Assembly (NCBI GenBank): GCA_946629205.1 | Contig: CAMOXP010000104.1 | Location: forward strand, 1 to 5,394 | Source of the DNA: an uncultured Bacillota bacterium | GTDB taxonomy: Bacteria; Bacillota; Clostridia; Peptostreptococcales; Anaerovoracaceae | Direction: 5' to 3' | DNA length: 5,394 nt | In this document: positions 1 to 5,290 of the stretch, in pieces | How the letters are laid out: the number at the start of each line of letters is the position of its first letter | How positions within the stretch are numbered: the first letter of the stretch is position 1 | Made by a program: the position numbers and the translations under genes | The notes under the pieces: model-generated | Database searches by the model: none | Told to the model about the DNA's origin: nothing | The model's input: the letters and a program-made list of their open reading frames with translations, nothing else

Positions 1-859
1 GTCCTGTTTCACCGAAGACCCTTTCTGCAATGATCCAGAACCATACTGTATCATACCTGCTTTGCATCCATAACGTGAGTTCTCTTTGTCCGTAATCTCT
101 TTCATGCCACCCATCGCAGCTCATCAAGGTAAAAATGCAGCATTCGTTGACAGCAAAAACCAGTCTCGCGACGAACGGATCCAAAGCGGAAGCATTCGGC
201 AGGTTTTCCCTACTGTTCTTATGGATAGACGAATACTTCTTAAATCCAAAATTCACAACTGTGCACGTCCAACTATACTGTACGGAATCCTTCACGAACA
301 ACTTGGCGATGACCTCTGTATCATATGTTTCCGATACTTCCTTGGGGCCAACTGTCTTGATAGTCCATTTTTGGGGATCCTTTATGTAGTCTTCGAACCC
401 TCCTTCGATCTCCTCCACAGTAAAACCGCGCTGGAGCAACAGGTTCCTTTTTTCTTCAGCGGATAGTCTTGAATTTTCTAACGCCTTCACCGGTATGTTT
501 AGTGTGTACAGTTTCGCTGTGCAGACATCATACTTTTGCACATATGATAAACCCACCGTCACCCGGCCGTCCTTTATTCTCTCGTTGTTCGAAACTGTTT
601 CCACCATGTCTTCCGGCACATACCCGATTATCTTGTCCCCATAATATCTGCTAATAACGTGCACCTCTATGGCAGCCTTGCCTGTATTGGAATCTTCTGA
701 TTTAATGAGCCTCCCTGCTCCTGTCCAGCAGCCGTTTTCGCCCTCATCTCGTATTATTGTTCTAATGATGTCCTGTCGGTATTCTCGATCATCGTTTCTT
801 TTTTTAACGCCTACTACCTTACATAAAAAAGTAAGCTTATTAGATGCGTTTTCCTTCAT
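1..859 (-). CDS. HIRAN-like domain protein, partial (3' end beyond window)
   Basis: This frame is open for 286 codons from an ATG at 857-859 to the left edge, with no stop inside the window, so the C-terminus is missing. The start is well fixed: AAGGAG lies 5 nt upstream and an in-frame TAA (875-877) precedes it. Residues about 11-120 resemble a HIRAN domain: KVVGVKKRNDD, then RQDIIR, SNTGKAAIEV (residues 57-66) and a G-D-K-I-I-G-Y-V-P stretch (74-82). HIRAN domains occur in DNA-processing proteins such as Rad5/HLTF and as stand-alone bacterial and phage proteins; in HLTF the domain binds DNA ends. Residues about 225-285 hold a second conserved-looking block with SCDG (247-250) and W-F-W near 273-275; I cannot name it. 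Base composition is about 30-47% GC in sampled lines, and the gene uses AGA, ATA and TTA codons freely, unlike the GC-rich genes beside it. The coding call is strong; the HIRAN assignment is moderate and the function unknown. Confidence 0.8.
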   Translation of the reverse strand, partial: MKENASNKLTFLCKVVGVKKRNDDREYRQDIIRTIIRDEGENGCWTGAGRLIKSEDSNTGKAAIEVHVISRYYGDKIIGYVPEDMVETVSNNERIKDGRVTVGLSYVQKYDVCTAKLYTLNIPVKALENSRLSAEEKRNLLLQRGFTVEEIEGGFEDYIKDPQKWTIKTVGPKEVSETYDTEVIAKLFVKDSVQYSWTCTVVNFGFKKYSSIHKNSRENLPNASALDPFVARLVFAVNECCIFTLMSCDGWHERDYGQRELTLWMQSRYDTVWFWIIAERVFGETG

Positions 860-864
860 GTGTT

Positions 865-870
865 CTCCTT
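865..870 (-). promoter_or_regulatory. Ribosome binding site of the HIRAN-like gene
   Basis: AAGGAG on the minus strand, 5 nt before the ATG at 857-859. It supports the reality and the start of the truncated gene. The 47-bp gap to the wall hydrolase gene (860-906) shows no clear promoter and no hairpin with a T-run, so read-through from the upstream genes is possible. Confidence 0.75.
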
Positions 871-906
871 TCGCTTACCTTTGCATGGAAAATAAAACCG
901 CAATTA

Positions 907-1635
907 CTATTTCAGCTTCTCCAGCTGCGCGTTGTGATTCTCACTGATGACCTGATAGAAATAGGCGACTTTCTTCGCGACCTTCACGTTCCAGGAACCG
1001 TCCGCCGCGTACGTCCGGTTCACGGCCCGGATCGTATTGCCTTTGTAGAAAGCGCCGCCCGGGGCCAGATAGTTCTTCGCCAGAACCCGGCCCACTGTAT
1101 CCAGACACTCATTGATCGATGAGAAGCCTTTGTAGCCGTAGCCGCAGACGTTGTTCGGGTGGAATTGGGCCGTCCCGTAAGCGCTTTCGTGTGACGCGAT
1201 GGCAAGCAAAAGCAGACAGTTCAGGTCGTACTCCTGCTCGAGGTTATACAGGGTCTCCTCCGTACCGACGAGTTTGTATCTTGTGACCAGTTTCAGATCC
1301 TCTACCGATACGCCGCTGGGTTTGCTCATGTCCATGGCCTGCACCTCGGCATAGCTGTACGCCGGGATCTCCTCCTGCTCGATCACGTTGTCGACCGTCG
1401 ACTTGCGCAGGCTGTTGGCCAGATCGATCTCCTGCGCCGACGCGTTCTTCTCTTCGGCAATGGCGATGGCCTCTTCCGTCGAATCATGCGCCAGCCGGTT
1501 CACCCCCGCCCAAAGCGCGAGAAGCAAAAGCACGATTGTCAGGATGGTCCCGACTGCAACGAGCACAAGTGTCTTCCGGCCCCATTTGCCCGGATTATTT
1601 ACTTCTATTTCTGAATAGTATCTAGGCTCACTCAT
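907..1635 (-). CDS. Membrane-anchored glucosaminidase-type peptidoglycan hydrolase
   Basis: The 242-residue protein has a short basic cytoplasmic N-terminus, one membrane segment at about residues 22-44 and an extracellular linker of about 80 residues rich in Glu, Ala and Ser. The C-terminal domain, from about residue 108, resembles the glucosaminidase (GH73-like) fold. Visible signatures are a LLLAIASHES stretch whose Glu150 is the likely catalytic acid, followed by YGT, a Gly/Tyr-rich turn (CGYGYKGF, 164-171), and a late Y-A-A-D-G-S-W-N-V-K-V segment typical of the family's last helices. By family knowledge it would cleave the glycan backbone of peptidoglycan outside the membrane. It follows the secreted-protein gene after 18 nt, and its ribosome binding site is weak (GCGAG-like), which suggests translation coupled to the gene before it. 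The stop is TAG. The exact bond cut (N-acetylglucosaminidase versus lytic activity) cannot be told from sequence. Confidence 0.85.
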   Translation of the reverse strand: MSEPRYYSEIEVNNPGKWGRKTLVLVAVGTILTIVLLLLALWAGVNRLAHDSTEEAIAIAEEKNASAQEIDLANSLRKSTVDNVIEQEEIPAYSYAEVQAMDMSKPSGVSVEDLKLVTRYKLVGTEETLYNLEQEYDLNCLLLLAIASHESAYGTAQFHPNNVCGYGYKGFSSINECLDTVGRVLAKNYLAPGGAFYKGNTIRAVNRTYAADGSWNVKVAKKVAYFYQVISENHNAQLEKLK

Positions 1636-1653
1636 TGTACTTACTCGCTGGTC

Positions 1654-2244
1654 TCACTCACTGGTCGGAATCTCCAGCTCTCCCAGAATCGATTTCATGA
1701 TGTCGTCATTCAAGATGATCCGCCACCCCCCGTAGCCGTCCGCTTCCATGGGAATGAAAACATCCGCTTCATAGGACGGATCCTTACCTGCGGATTTTTC
1801 GATCTGGTCCAGATATATATCCAGACACTTCTTGTTCAGTTTCTTCTTGTCCGTGACAGTATCGCTGTACAGATGCTCTGTCACATATTTGTAGGAGGCT
1901 TTTTCATAATCATCCATGATGTCGCTGAAGTCGCAGTTCTTGACGGCGACCTTAACAACAGCCACGTCTCCCTTGGCTCTTTCGTCTGTGATCTCATAGG
2001 AAAAATTCTTGAAGACGGCATTTTCAAGTCGATCCATTTCCACGTCGGTGCCTTTGACGTTCTCCAGGAAGTTGATGTACTTGTTGTCCATGTACATCAT
2101 GTCCGTCTGCGTGTCATCCGTGGACAGATTCTGCAGAAACGCGTCCGCCGCTTCCTGGGGCGTCACCTCCGCCATACTGGTGGCGCTCCCTGAAATGGTC
2201 ATTGCGATCAATATGGATACGATTGTATTAAAGATTCCTCCCAT
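1654..2244 (-). CDS. Secreted DUF5105/DUF4878-like protein of unknown function
   Basis: The 196-residue protein has a hydrophobic N-terminus (residues 4-19) and a plausible signal peptidase I site after Ser-Met-Ala (23-25). The mature part starts with TPQEAADAFLQNL (28-40), the opening helix typical of DUF5105/DUF4878-type, NTF2-like secreted proteins, and ends with a GGWRIILNDD strand (172-181) and a short helix, also typical of that group. Two cysteines (104 and 140) could form a disulfide. There are oddities: the signal region has no Lys or Arg before the hydrophobic core, and the place where such lipoproteins usually carry a lipobox Cys reads I-S-G-S. The start has no good ribosome binding site (AAAGG lies about 14 nt upstream). 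However, no other ATG, GTG or TTG exists between it and the upstream gene's stop. It lies between the nucleotidyltransferase (24-nt gap) and the wall hydrolase (18-nt gap), which hints at an envelope role. The family call is tentative. Confidence 0.75.
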   Translation of the reverse strand: MGGIFNTIVSILIAMTISGSATSMAEVTPQEAADAFLQNLSTDDTQTDMMYMDNKYINFLENVKGTDVEMDRLENAVFKNFSYEITDERAKGDVAVVKVAVKNCDFSDIMDDYEKASYKYVTEHLYSDTVTDKKKLNKKCLDIYLDQIEKSAGKDPSYEADVFIPMEADGYGGWRIILNDDIMKSILGELEIPTSE

Positions 2245-2268
2245 AACTCGATGCGCTGCCTTTGCTTG

Positions 2269-3195
2269 TTACTTCCAGAGTTTCTCCGGATACTCTCCCT
2301 TGTCTTTTCTTGACTGGAGTTCATCGTGCACGCTCTGCCAGTCTTCCTTGTATGTCACGCCGCACCACTTGTCATGGCATGGCAGGACCTTGACGGTTGC
2401 CTTGCCTGCATGGATCAGTCTGTCGACAATCGTCGGGAGAAGATATTCGCTTTTCATCGGATTGCCCGGAACCTGCTCCTCGAAAAAAGCGTTGATGCCT
2501 TCTTTCAGTTCTCCGACCATACCCTCTGTGAATCCCCAGAAGTTCATGGAGACGAGGGTGTCATCCTCCAGCACATGCCAGCTTTCGCCGTCATCTTCTG
2601 TATAGCAGATGCCTTCCGGCTGCCGCTGGATCTTTGTCCGCTCGGTGATCACCTTCAGGAAACCGTCCTCATCCATCTGGCAGACGCCTCTGGCAACATG
2701 ACCGTGCTCAGTGATGGTGTTGGAGAGAATATAGCCGGCCATGCAGAACGGATACGGCTCTGCCGCTTCGCTCTGTTTCGCGAGAAATTCGTACACGCTG
2801 ACGAATCCGCTCGGGCCATAATAATCATCCGCGTTTATCACGGCGAATGGTCCGTCGATCAGATCGCGGGCGGCCAGAATAGCGTGTCCGGTTCCCCATG
2901 GCTTTTTCCTGCCTTCGGGAACTTCGAATCCTTCCGGGATGTCCTGCAGATCCTGATAGGCGTACTCGACCTCCATGAATCTGCCGGCCCGCTCATCCAC
3001 GAGCTCTCGGAAGATGTCTCTGTGTTCTTCGCGTATGATGAATATCACTTTGTCAAATCCGGCCATCATGGCATCGTACAGGGAAAAGTCCAGAATGATC
3101 TCCCCTGCGTCTGTGATCTTGTCGACCTGCTTCGCTCCGCCGTAACGGGAACCCATGCCTGCTGCCATAATTACCAGTACCGGTTTCTTAGCCAT
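2269..3195 (-). CDS. Nucleotidyltransferase, sugar-phosphate NTP-transferase family
   Basis: The 308-residue protein opens with the nucleotide-binding signature MAAGMGSRYGGAKQVD (10-25), the G-x-G-S-R...K loop that holds the NTP. Other family marks are KPWGTGHAIL (98-107), the metal-binding NADDYYG (121-127), SMNFWGF (216-222), KSEYLLP (248-254) and WCGVTYKED (277-285). Such enzymes transfer a nucleotide from an NTP to a sugar phosphate or a similar phosphate, releasing pyrophosphate in the cytoplasm. It resembles the uncharacterised Clostridia/Bacteroidetes branch more than classic GalU or RmlA, so the substrate is unknown. The start ATG lies inside the end of the acyltransferase gene (8-bp overlap), with GGAGGA 5 nt upstream (3201-3206), a layout that favours translational coupling. 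A cytidylyltransferase for an alcohol phosphate is an alternative that sequence alone cannot exclude. Confidence 0.88.
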   Translation of the reverse strand: MAKKPVLVIMAAGMGSRYGGAKQVDKITDAGEIILDFSLYDAMMAGFDKVIFIIREEHRDIFRELVDERAGRFMEVEYAYQDLQDIPEGFEVPEGRKKPWGTGHAILAARDLIDGPFAVINADDYYGPSGFVSVYEFLAKQSEAAEPYPFCMAGYILSNTITEHGHVARGVCQMDEDGFLKVITERTKIQRQPEGICYTEDDGESWHVLEDDTLVSMNFWGFTEGMVGELKEGINAFFEEQVPGNPMKSEYLLPTIVDRLIHAGKATVKVLPCHDKWCGVTYKEDWQSVHDELQSRKDKGEYPEKLWK

Positions 3196-3943
3196 TGTTG
3201 TCCTCCTGTAACTGTACGAGCTCTGCTACTCCTTCCCGGATCAGCAACTCTACTCTGTCTGCGATTTCCTTTTCTTCTTTGCGCGAAATACCTGCCGTTT
3301 CGATCGGCGGGTATATTTTCACATCGACACGCGCGGGCGTGACGACGCCCGTCTCTTCAATCAGATGATAGGTTCCGTGGAGAGCGACGGGAACGATCGG
3401 CACCCCCGGTTTTGTGGCGAGCTTGATCGCGCCGCGCATGAACGGCCCGACGGTGGGGCCTTTGCTCCTCGTGCCTTCCGGACAGATCGCCAGGGAAAAG
3501 CCGTCGTTGATGTATTCGATTCCCTGGTTGATCGCCTTGAGCGCCTCCCGCGGATCGTCATTCTCGATGAAAACGCTGCGGATGCGCGGCATCCATTCCC
3601 CGAGGATCGGAGCCTTCGCCAGATAGCGTTTGGCGATGAATCCGAACTGGAATTTCCGGAACACCGCGAACATCACGGGGATGTCCGCGTAGCTCTGATG
3701 GTTGAGCATGAGGACGACGGGGCCCTCGTCCGGGATGTTCTCCTCGCCGTGGACGTGCAAATCTACCCCGAACTGGTCCATGGTCTTCGGACCGAAGCCC
3801 GATGTCGCCTCCAGGATCAGCCTCCGCTCTTCCTCAAAGTCGCCGGATGCCTTTGCATTGTCGATCTTTTTCTTGTATTTGTTGTAGTGGATCACATCCC
3901 CCAGGACCTTCACCGCCGCGGGGATGTTGCGTATGATTTTCAT
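3188..3943 (-). CDS. 1-acyl-glycerol-3-phosphate acyltransferase (PlsC-type)
   Basis: The 251-residue protein carries the four blocks of the PlsC/LPLAT family. Block I is NHQSYAD (81-87), the catalytic H-x4-D; block II is the FIAKRYLAKAPILGEWM region (102-118); block III is PEGTRSKG (155-162), which binds glycerol phosphate; block IV is VPIVPVAL (181-188). The family moves an acyl chain from acyl-ACP, acyl-phosphate or acyl-CoA to lysophosphatidate, making phosphatidate at the inner face of the membrane. The N-terminal 55 residues are amphipathic and basic, with no clear transmembrane span, and could serve as membrane contact. AGGAG lies 7 nt before the ATG. The last codons overlap the nucleotidyltransferase start by 8 bp. 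The protein could be a paralogue acting on another lyso-lipid, since the window shows no second lipid gene to confirm the main pathway. Confidence 0.9.
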   Translation of the reverse strand: MKIIRNIPAAVKVLGDVIHYNKYKKKIDNAKASGDFEEERRLILEATSGFGPKTMDQFGVDLHVHGEENIPDEGPVVLMLNHQSYADIPVMFAVFRKFQFGFIAKRYLAKAPILGEWMPRIRSVFIENDDPREALKAINQGIEYINDGFSLAICPEGTRSKGPTVGPFMRGAIKLATKPGVPIVPVALHGTYHLIEETGVVTPARVDVKIYPPIETAGISRKEEKEIADRVELLIREGVAELVQLQEDNNG

Positions 3944-3962
3944 GATTCGTCTCCTGATTCAG

Positions 3963-3975
3963 CCGGCCCTGCCGG
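3963..3975 (-). other. GC-rich hairpin between two genes
   Basis: A perfect 5-bp inverted repeat, CCGGC-CCT-GCCGG, lies in the 40-bp gap between the DUF2148 gene stop and the acyltransferase start. There is no T-run after it in the transcribed direction, so it is not a convincing terminator. It might stabilise the upstream part of the message or slow the polymerase. Confidence 0.4.
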
Positions 3976-3983
3976 TCCGCGGT

Positions 3984-4532
3984 TTAGAACTTCACGTCTC
4001 CCGGACCCCGGTCAAAGAACACGCTCTTCGAAGCCACGGAAAGCGGAATGCCGTAGCATACTTTGACCTCTTCTCCGAATATCCCCATGCGGGCGGCGCC
4101 TTTGCCTGCGGAGAAGAGCACCCGGTTGTCCATCCGGTTGTCCGCCGCGATTGACACCGCGGATCCCACCGCGATGCCCAGATCCGTCACGCTGAACGCG
4201 CACATGGCGCCTGCCTTCTTGCAGGCTCCGCAGTTCTTGAATCCGCACATCCCGCAGTGGGATAGCTTTTGCGGTTTATTCTCTGCCCAAAGCAAAACCA
4301 CGCAGAAGCTGTTGTCCACGTTGCCTGCGTCGCGGGCATAAAAATCTTCGCCTGTTTCATCCGCGATGTCGCGCATATGCGCTGCCAGCACATCCTTGTC
4401 CTCGCCTGTGAGTAGCACGCCCTGCACATCATCGACGCCGTTTCCCTTTGGCGCAGTCATGGCAGCCGCGATCATAGCCTGCCCGACCCGGATCGCCGCT
4501 TCACTCGATGCCAATAATCTGTCCTGTATCAT
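3984..4532 (-). CDS. DUF2148 ferredoxin-like cysteine-rich protein
   Basis: The 182-residue protein matches the layout of DUF2148 proteins of anaerobes. The N-terminal helix contains MTAPKGNGVDDV (25-36). A cysteine cluster follows at 93, 96, 101, 104 and 111 (C-x2-C-x4-C-x2-C-x6-C), which could hold an iron-sulfur cluster. Then come DLGIAVGSAV (117-126), a DNR segment repeated at 131-133 and 135-137, and SAGKGAA (141-147). The C-terminus is IPLSVASK...VFFDRGPGD. The domain has no established biochemical role; redox or metal binding is an inference from the cysteines. AAAGGA lies 8 nt before the ATG. It is preceded by an A-rich leader of 121 nt and followed by the acyltransferase gene after 40 nt. 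The length and all conserved blocks look intact. Confidence 0.85.
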   Translation of the reverse strand: MIQDRLLASSEAAIRVGQAMIAAAMTAPKGNGVDDVQGVLLTGEDKDVLAAHMRDIADETGEDFYARDAGNVDNSFCVVLLWAENKPQKLSHCGMCGFKNCGACKKAGAMCAFSVTDLGIAVGSAVSIAADNRMDNRVLFSAGKGAARMGIFGEEVKVCYGIPLSVASKSVFFDRGPGDVKF

Positions 4533-4540
4533 TTCGTTGT

Positions 4541-4609
4541 TCCTTTCATCTTGTTGTTATATAGTCGTTCTGTTATCGTCCTTTTGTTGTTCTTTTGTCT
4601 TTCTGTTAT
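4541..4609 (-). repeat. Diverged tandem duplication in the leader of the DUF2148 gene
   Basis: Two tandem copies lie at 4541-4576 and 4579-4609. Each starts (minus strand) with ATAACAGAA, followed by A or C and then GAC: a 13-nt core with one mismatch, at 4597-4609 and 4564-4576. Each continues with an ACAAC-type A-rich run and ends with AAAGGA. Only the second copy's AAAGGA is followed by a start codon, that of the DUF2148 gene. On the transcribed strand the region is more than half A and has very few U residues, so it should be largely unstructured. Confidence 0.55.
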
Positions 4610-4619
4610 GTTCGTTCGC

Positions 4620-4650
4620 GCTTGCCTGCCTGACTGCACTTGCTTGCCTG
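4620..4650 (-). repeat. Short direct repeat after the shikimate-kinase-like gene
   Basis: The 9-bp sequence GCTTGCCTG (plus strand) occurs at 4620-4628 and 4642-4650, 22 bp apart, just downstream of the stop of the shikimate-kinase-like gene. No inverted pairing or T-run is present, so there is no terminator here and transcription probably continues into the DUF2148 gene. Confidence 0.4.
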
Positions 4651-4653
4651 AGT

Positions 4654-5238
4654 TCACATGCCGGAGTTCTCGCCCCTGACCTGCGCGAACAGATTTCTCT
4701 GCCGCTGTATCAACTGTTCGAAGGCCGCGCGCTTCTCTTTTTCTGTGCCGAAGGCCATGAACGCGTGGTACGAGTCTTCGATTGCTTTTGCATTCTCCCA
4801 GAGCTCGTCGGTTGTCATCTCCTCGCCGGCGATGACCAGCTCGTGGTGCGAGATGATCTCCCGTGAGTCGTCGTCGTAAAGAACCCCGTCCCCGCACGCG
4901 ATGACAAGGCCGGCTCCGTTTCCGGCTGCTTCGCCTACCGGTGCAGTCGATTCTGCGTCGCCTGCCGGTGCGTCCGATTCTGCAGCGCCTGCCGGTGCGT
5001 CCGTGTCCGCTGCTTCCTCTTCGCCGCCGCACAGTTCCTGCAGCACCTCGTACTCTTGGTTCCGGTAGCCGTGCTCGCCGTTCATCATGACAAGACGCTT
5101 GATGCTGCGCCCGTCGCGTTTCATGATTTCCTCGTCGAGAGAAATGAATTCCAGCCCTTCGGACGCCGCCAACTTCTTAGCTGTTTCTTCAATAGGCGCA
5201 CCAAAATAACCGGTAACAATAATCTTTCGATTGCTCAT
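4654..5238 (-). CDS. Degenerate shikimate-kinase-like protein with repeat linker
   Basis: The 194-residue protein follows the shikimate kinase pattern, but the key ATP site is gone. The expected Walker A loop (GxxGxGK[ST]) reads GYFGAPIEE (10-18), with neither the Lys nor the Ser/Thr. Other family marks remain: ISLDEEIMKRDGRSI (32-46, with the substrate/metal Asp35), NGEHGYRNQEYEVL (53-66, with Arg59 and Glu62) and VIACGDGVLYDDDSREI (112-128), where the usual GGG is GDG. An insertion at about residues 73-106 is rich in Glu, Ala, Asp and Pro and holds three 9-residue repeats. The C-terminus (130-194) is helical and charged. I infer a protein that no longer phosphorylates shikimate and may bind a ligand or serve a structural role. 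TGGAGG lies 6 nt before the ATG. It appears to be the first gene of the minus-strand group. Confidence 0.8.
   Translation of the reverse strand: MSNRKIIVTGYFGAPIEETAKKLAASEGLEFISLDEEIMKRDGRSIKRLVMMNGEHGYRNQEYEVLQELCGGEEEAADTDAPAGAAESDAPAGDAESTAPVGEAAGNGAGLVIACGDGVLYDDDSREIISHHELVIAGEEMTTDELWENAKAIEDSYHAFMAFGTEKEKRAAFEQLIQRQRNLFAQVRGENSGM
4931..5011 (-). repeat. Three 27-bp coding repeats (9-residue DAPAG linker)
   Basis: Three tandem 27-bp units lie at 4931-4957, 4958-4984 and 4985-5011; the first two differ at five positions. They encode DAPAGAAES, DAPAGDAES and TAPVGEAAG inside the shikimate-kinase-like protein. Because the unit is a multiple of three, copy number can change without breaking the frame. 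The repeats fall between the part that would bind substrate and the GGG-equivalent loop. Confidence 0.85.
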
Positions 5239-5244
5239 ATGTTG

Positions 5245-5250
5245 CCTCCA
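5245..5250 (-). promoter_or_regulatory. Ribosome binding site of the first gene
   Basis: TGGAGG on the minus strand, 6 nt before the ATG at 5236-5238. It fixes the start of the shikimate-kinase-like protein. Confidence 0.75.
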
Positions 5251-5258
5251 GTTTTCTT

Positions 5259-5264
5259 ATTATA
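5259..5264 (-). promoter_or_regulatory. Likely -10 promoter box (TATAAT)
   Basis: A perfect TATAAT lies on the minus strand 20 nt before the first gene's start. At 17-bp spacing the -35 position reads TATCAA, a poor match, and falls inside the terminator stem. The resulting message would have a leader of only about a dozen bases with the ribosome binding site near its 5' end. A perfect -10 with a weak -35 may need an activator, or the box may be chance in an AT-rich spot. Confidence 0.45.
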
Positions 5265-5266
5265 AC

Positions 5267-5289
5267 AAAAAAGCCTATCATTTGATAGG
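5267..5289 (-). terminator. Rho-independent terminator before the gene group
   Basis: Transcribed leftward, a stem CCTATCA/TGATAGG (7 bp with a 2-nt gap, or 6 bp with a 4-nt loop) is followed after one C by six T residues (5267-5272). This is a standard short intrinsic terminator. It either ends a transcription unit lying beyond the right edge or acts as an attenuator for the genes to its left. Confidence 0.7.
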
Positions 5290-5290
5290 T

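Noticed and set aside
860..906. Possible promoter or terminator between the wall hydrolase and the HIRAN-like gene
   Set aside because: I found no hairpin with a T-run and no convincing pair of promoter boxes; only the ribosome binding site is clear.
86..947. Several plus-strand open frames across the left 950 bp
   Set aside because: They lie antisense to the 286-codon minus-strand frame, which has a good ribosome binding site and domain-like sequence. Their translations resemble no family and are rich in Ser, Cys and Pro as expected of shadows.
2326..3342. A 338-codon plus-strand open frame opposite the nucleotidyltransferase
   Set aside because: It is long only because it is antisense to a GC-rich gene. 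The opposite strand carries complete nucleotidyltransferase motifs, and the plus-strand product looks like none I know.
3365..4066. A 233-codon plus-strand open frame opposite the acyltransferase
   Set aside because: Antisense to a gene with all four PlsC motifs; the product has no recognisable motif.
4529..4549. A six-codon mini-frame (MKGTTK) whose TGA overlaps the DUF2148 ATG
   Set aside because: It has no ribosome binding site of its own and is too short to judge; the overlap is probably chance in the A-rich leader.
4529..5032. A 167-codon minus-strand frame very rich in Arg, ending at the DUF2148 start
   Set aside because: It is the shifted frame of the shikimate-kinase-like gene running on through the A-rich gap. 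The Arg-rich composition is the usual product of a shifted GC-rich frame.
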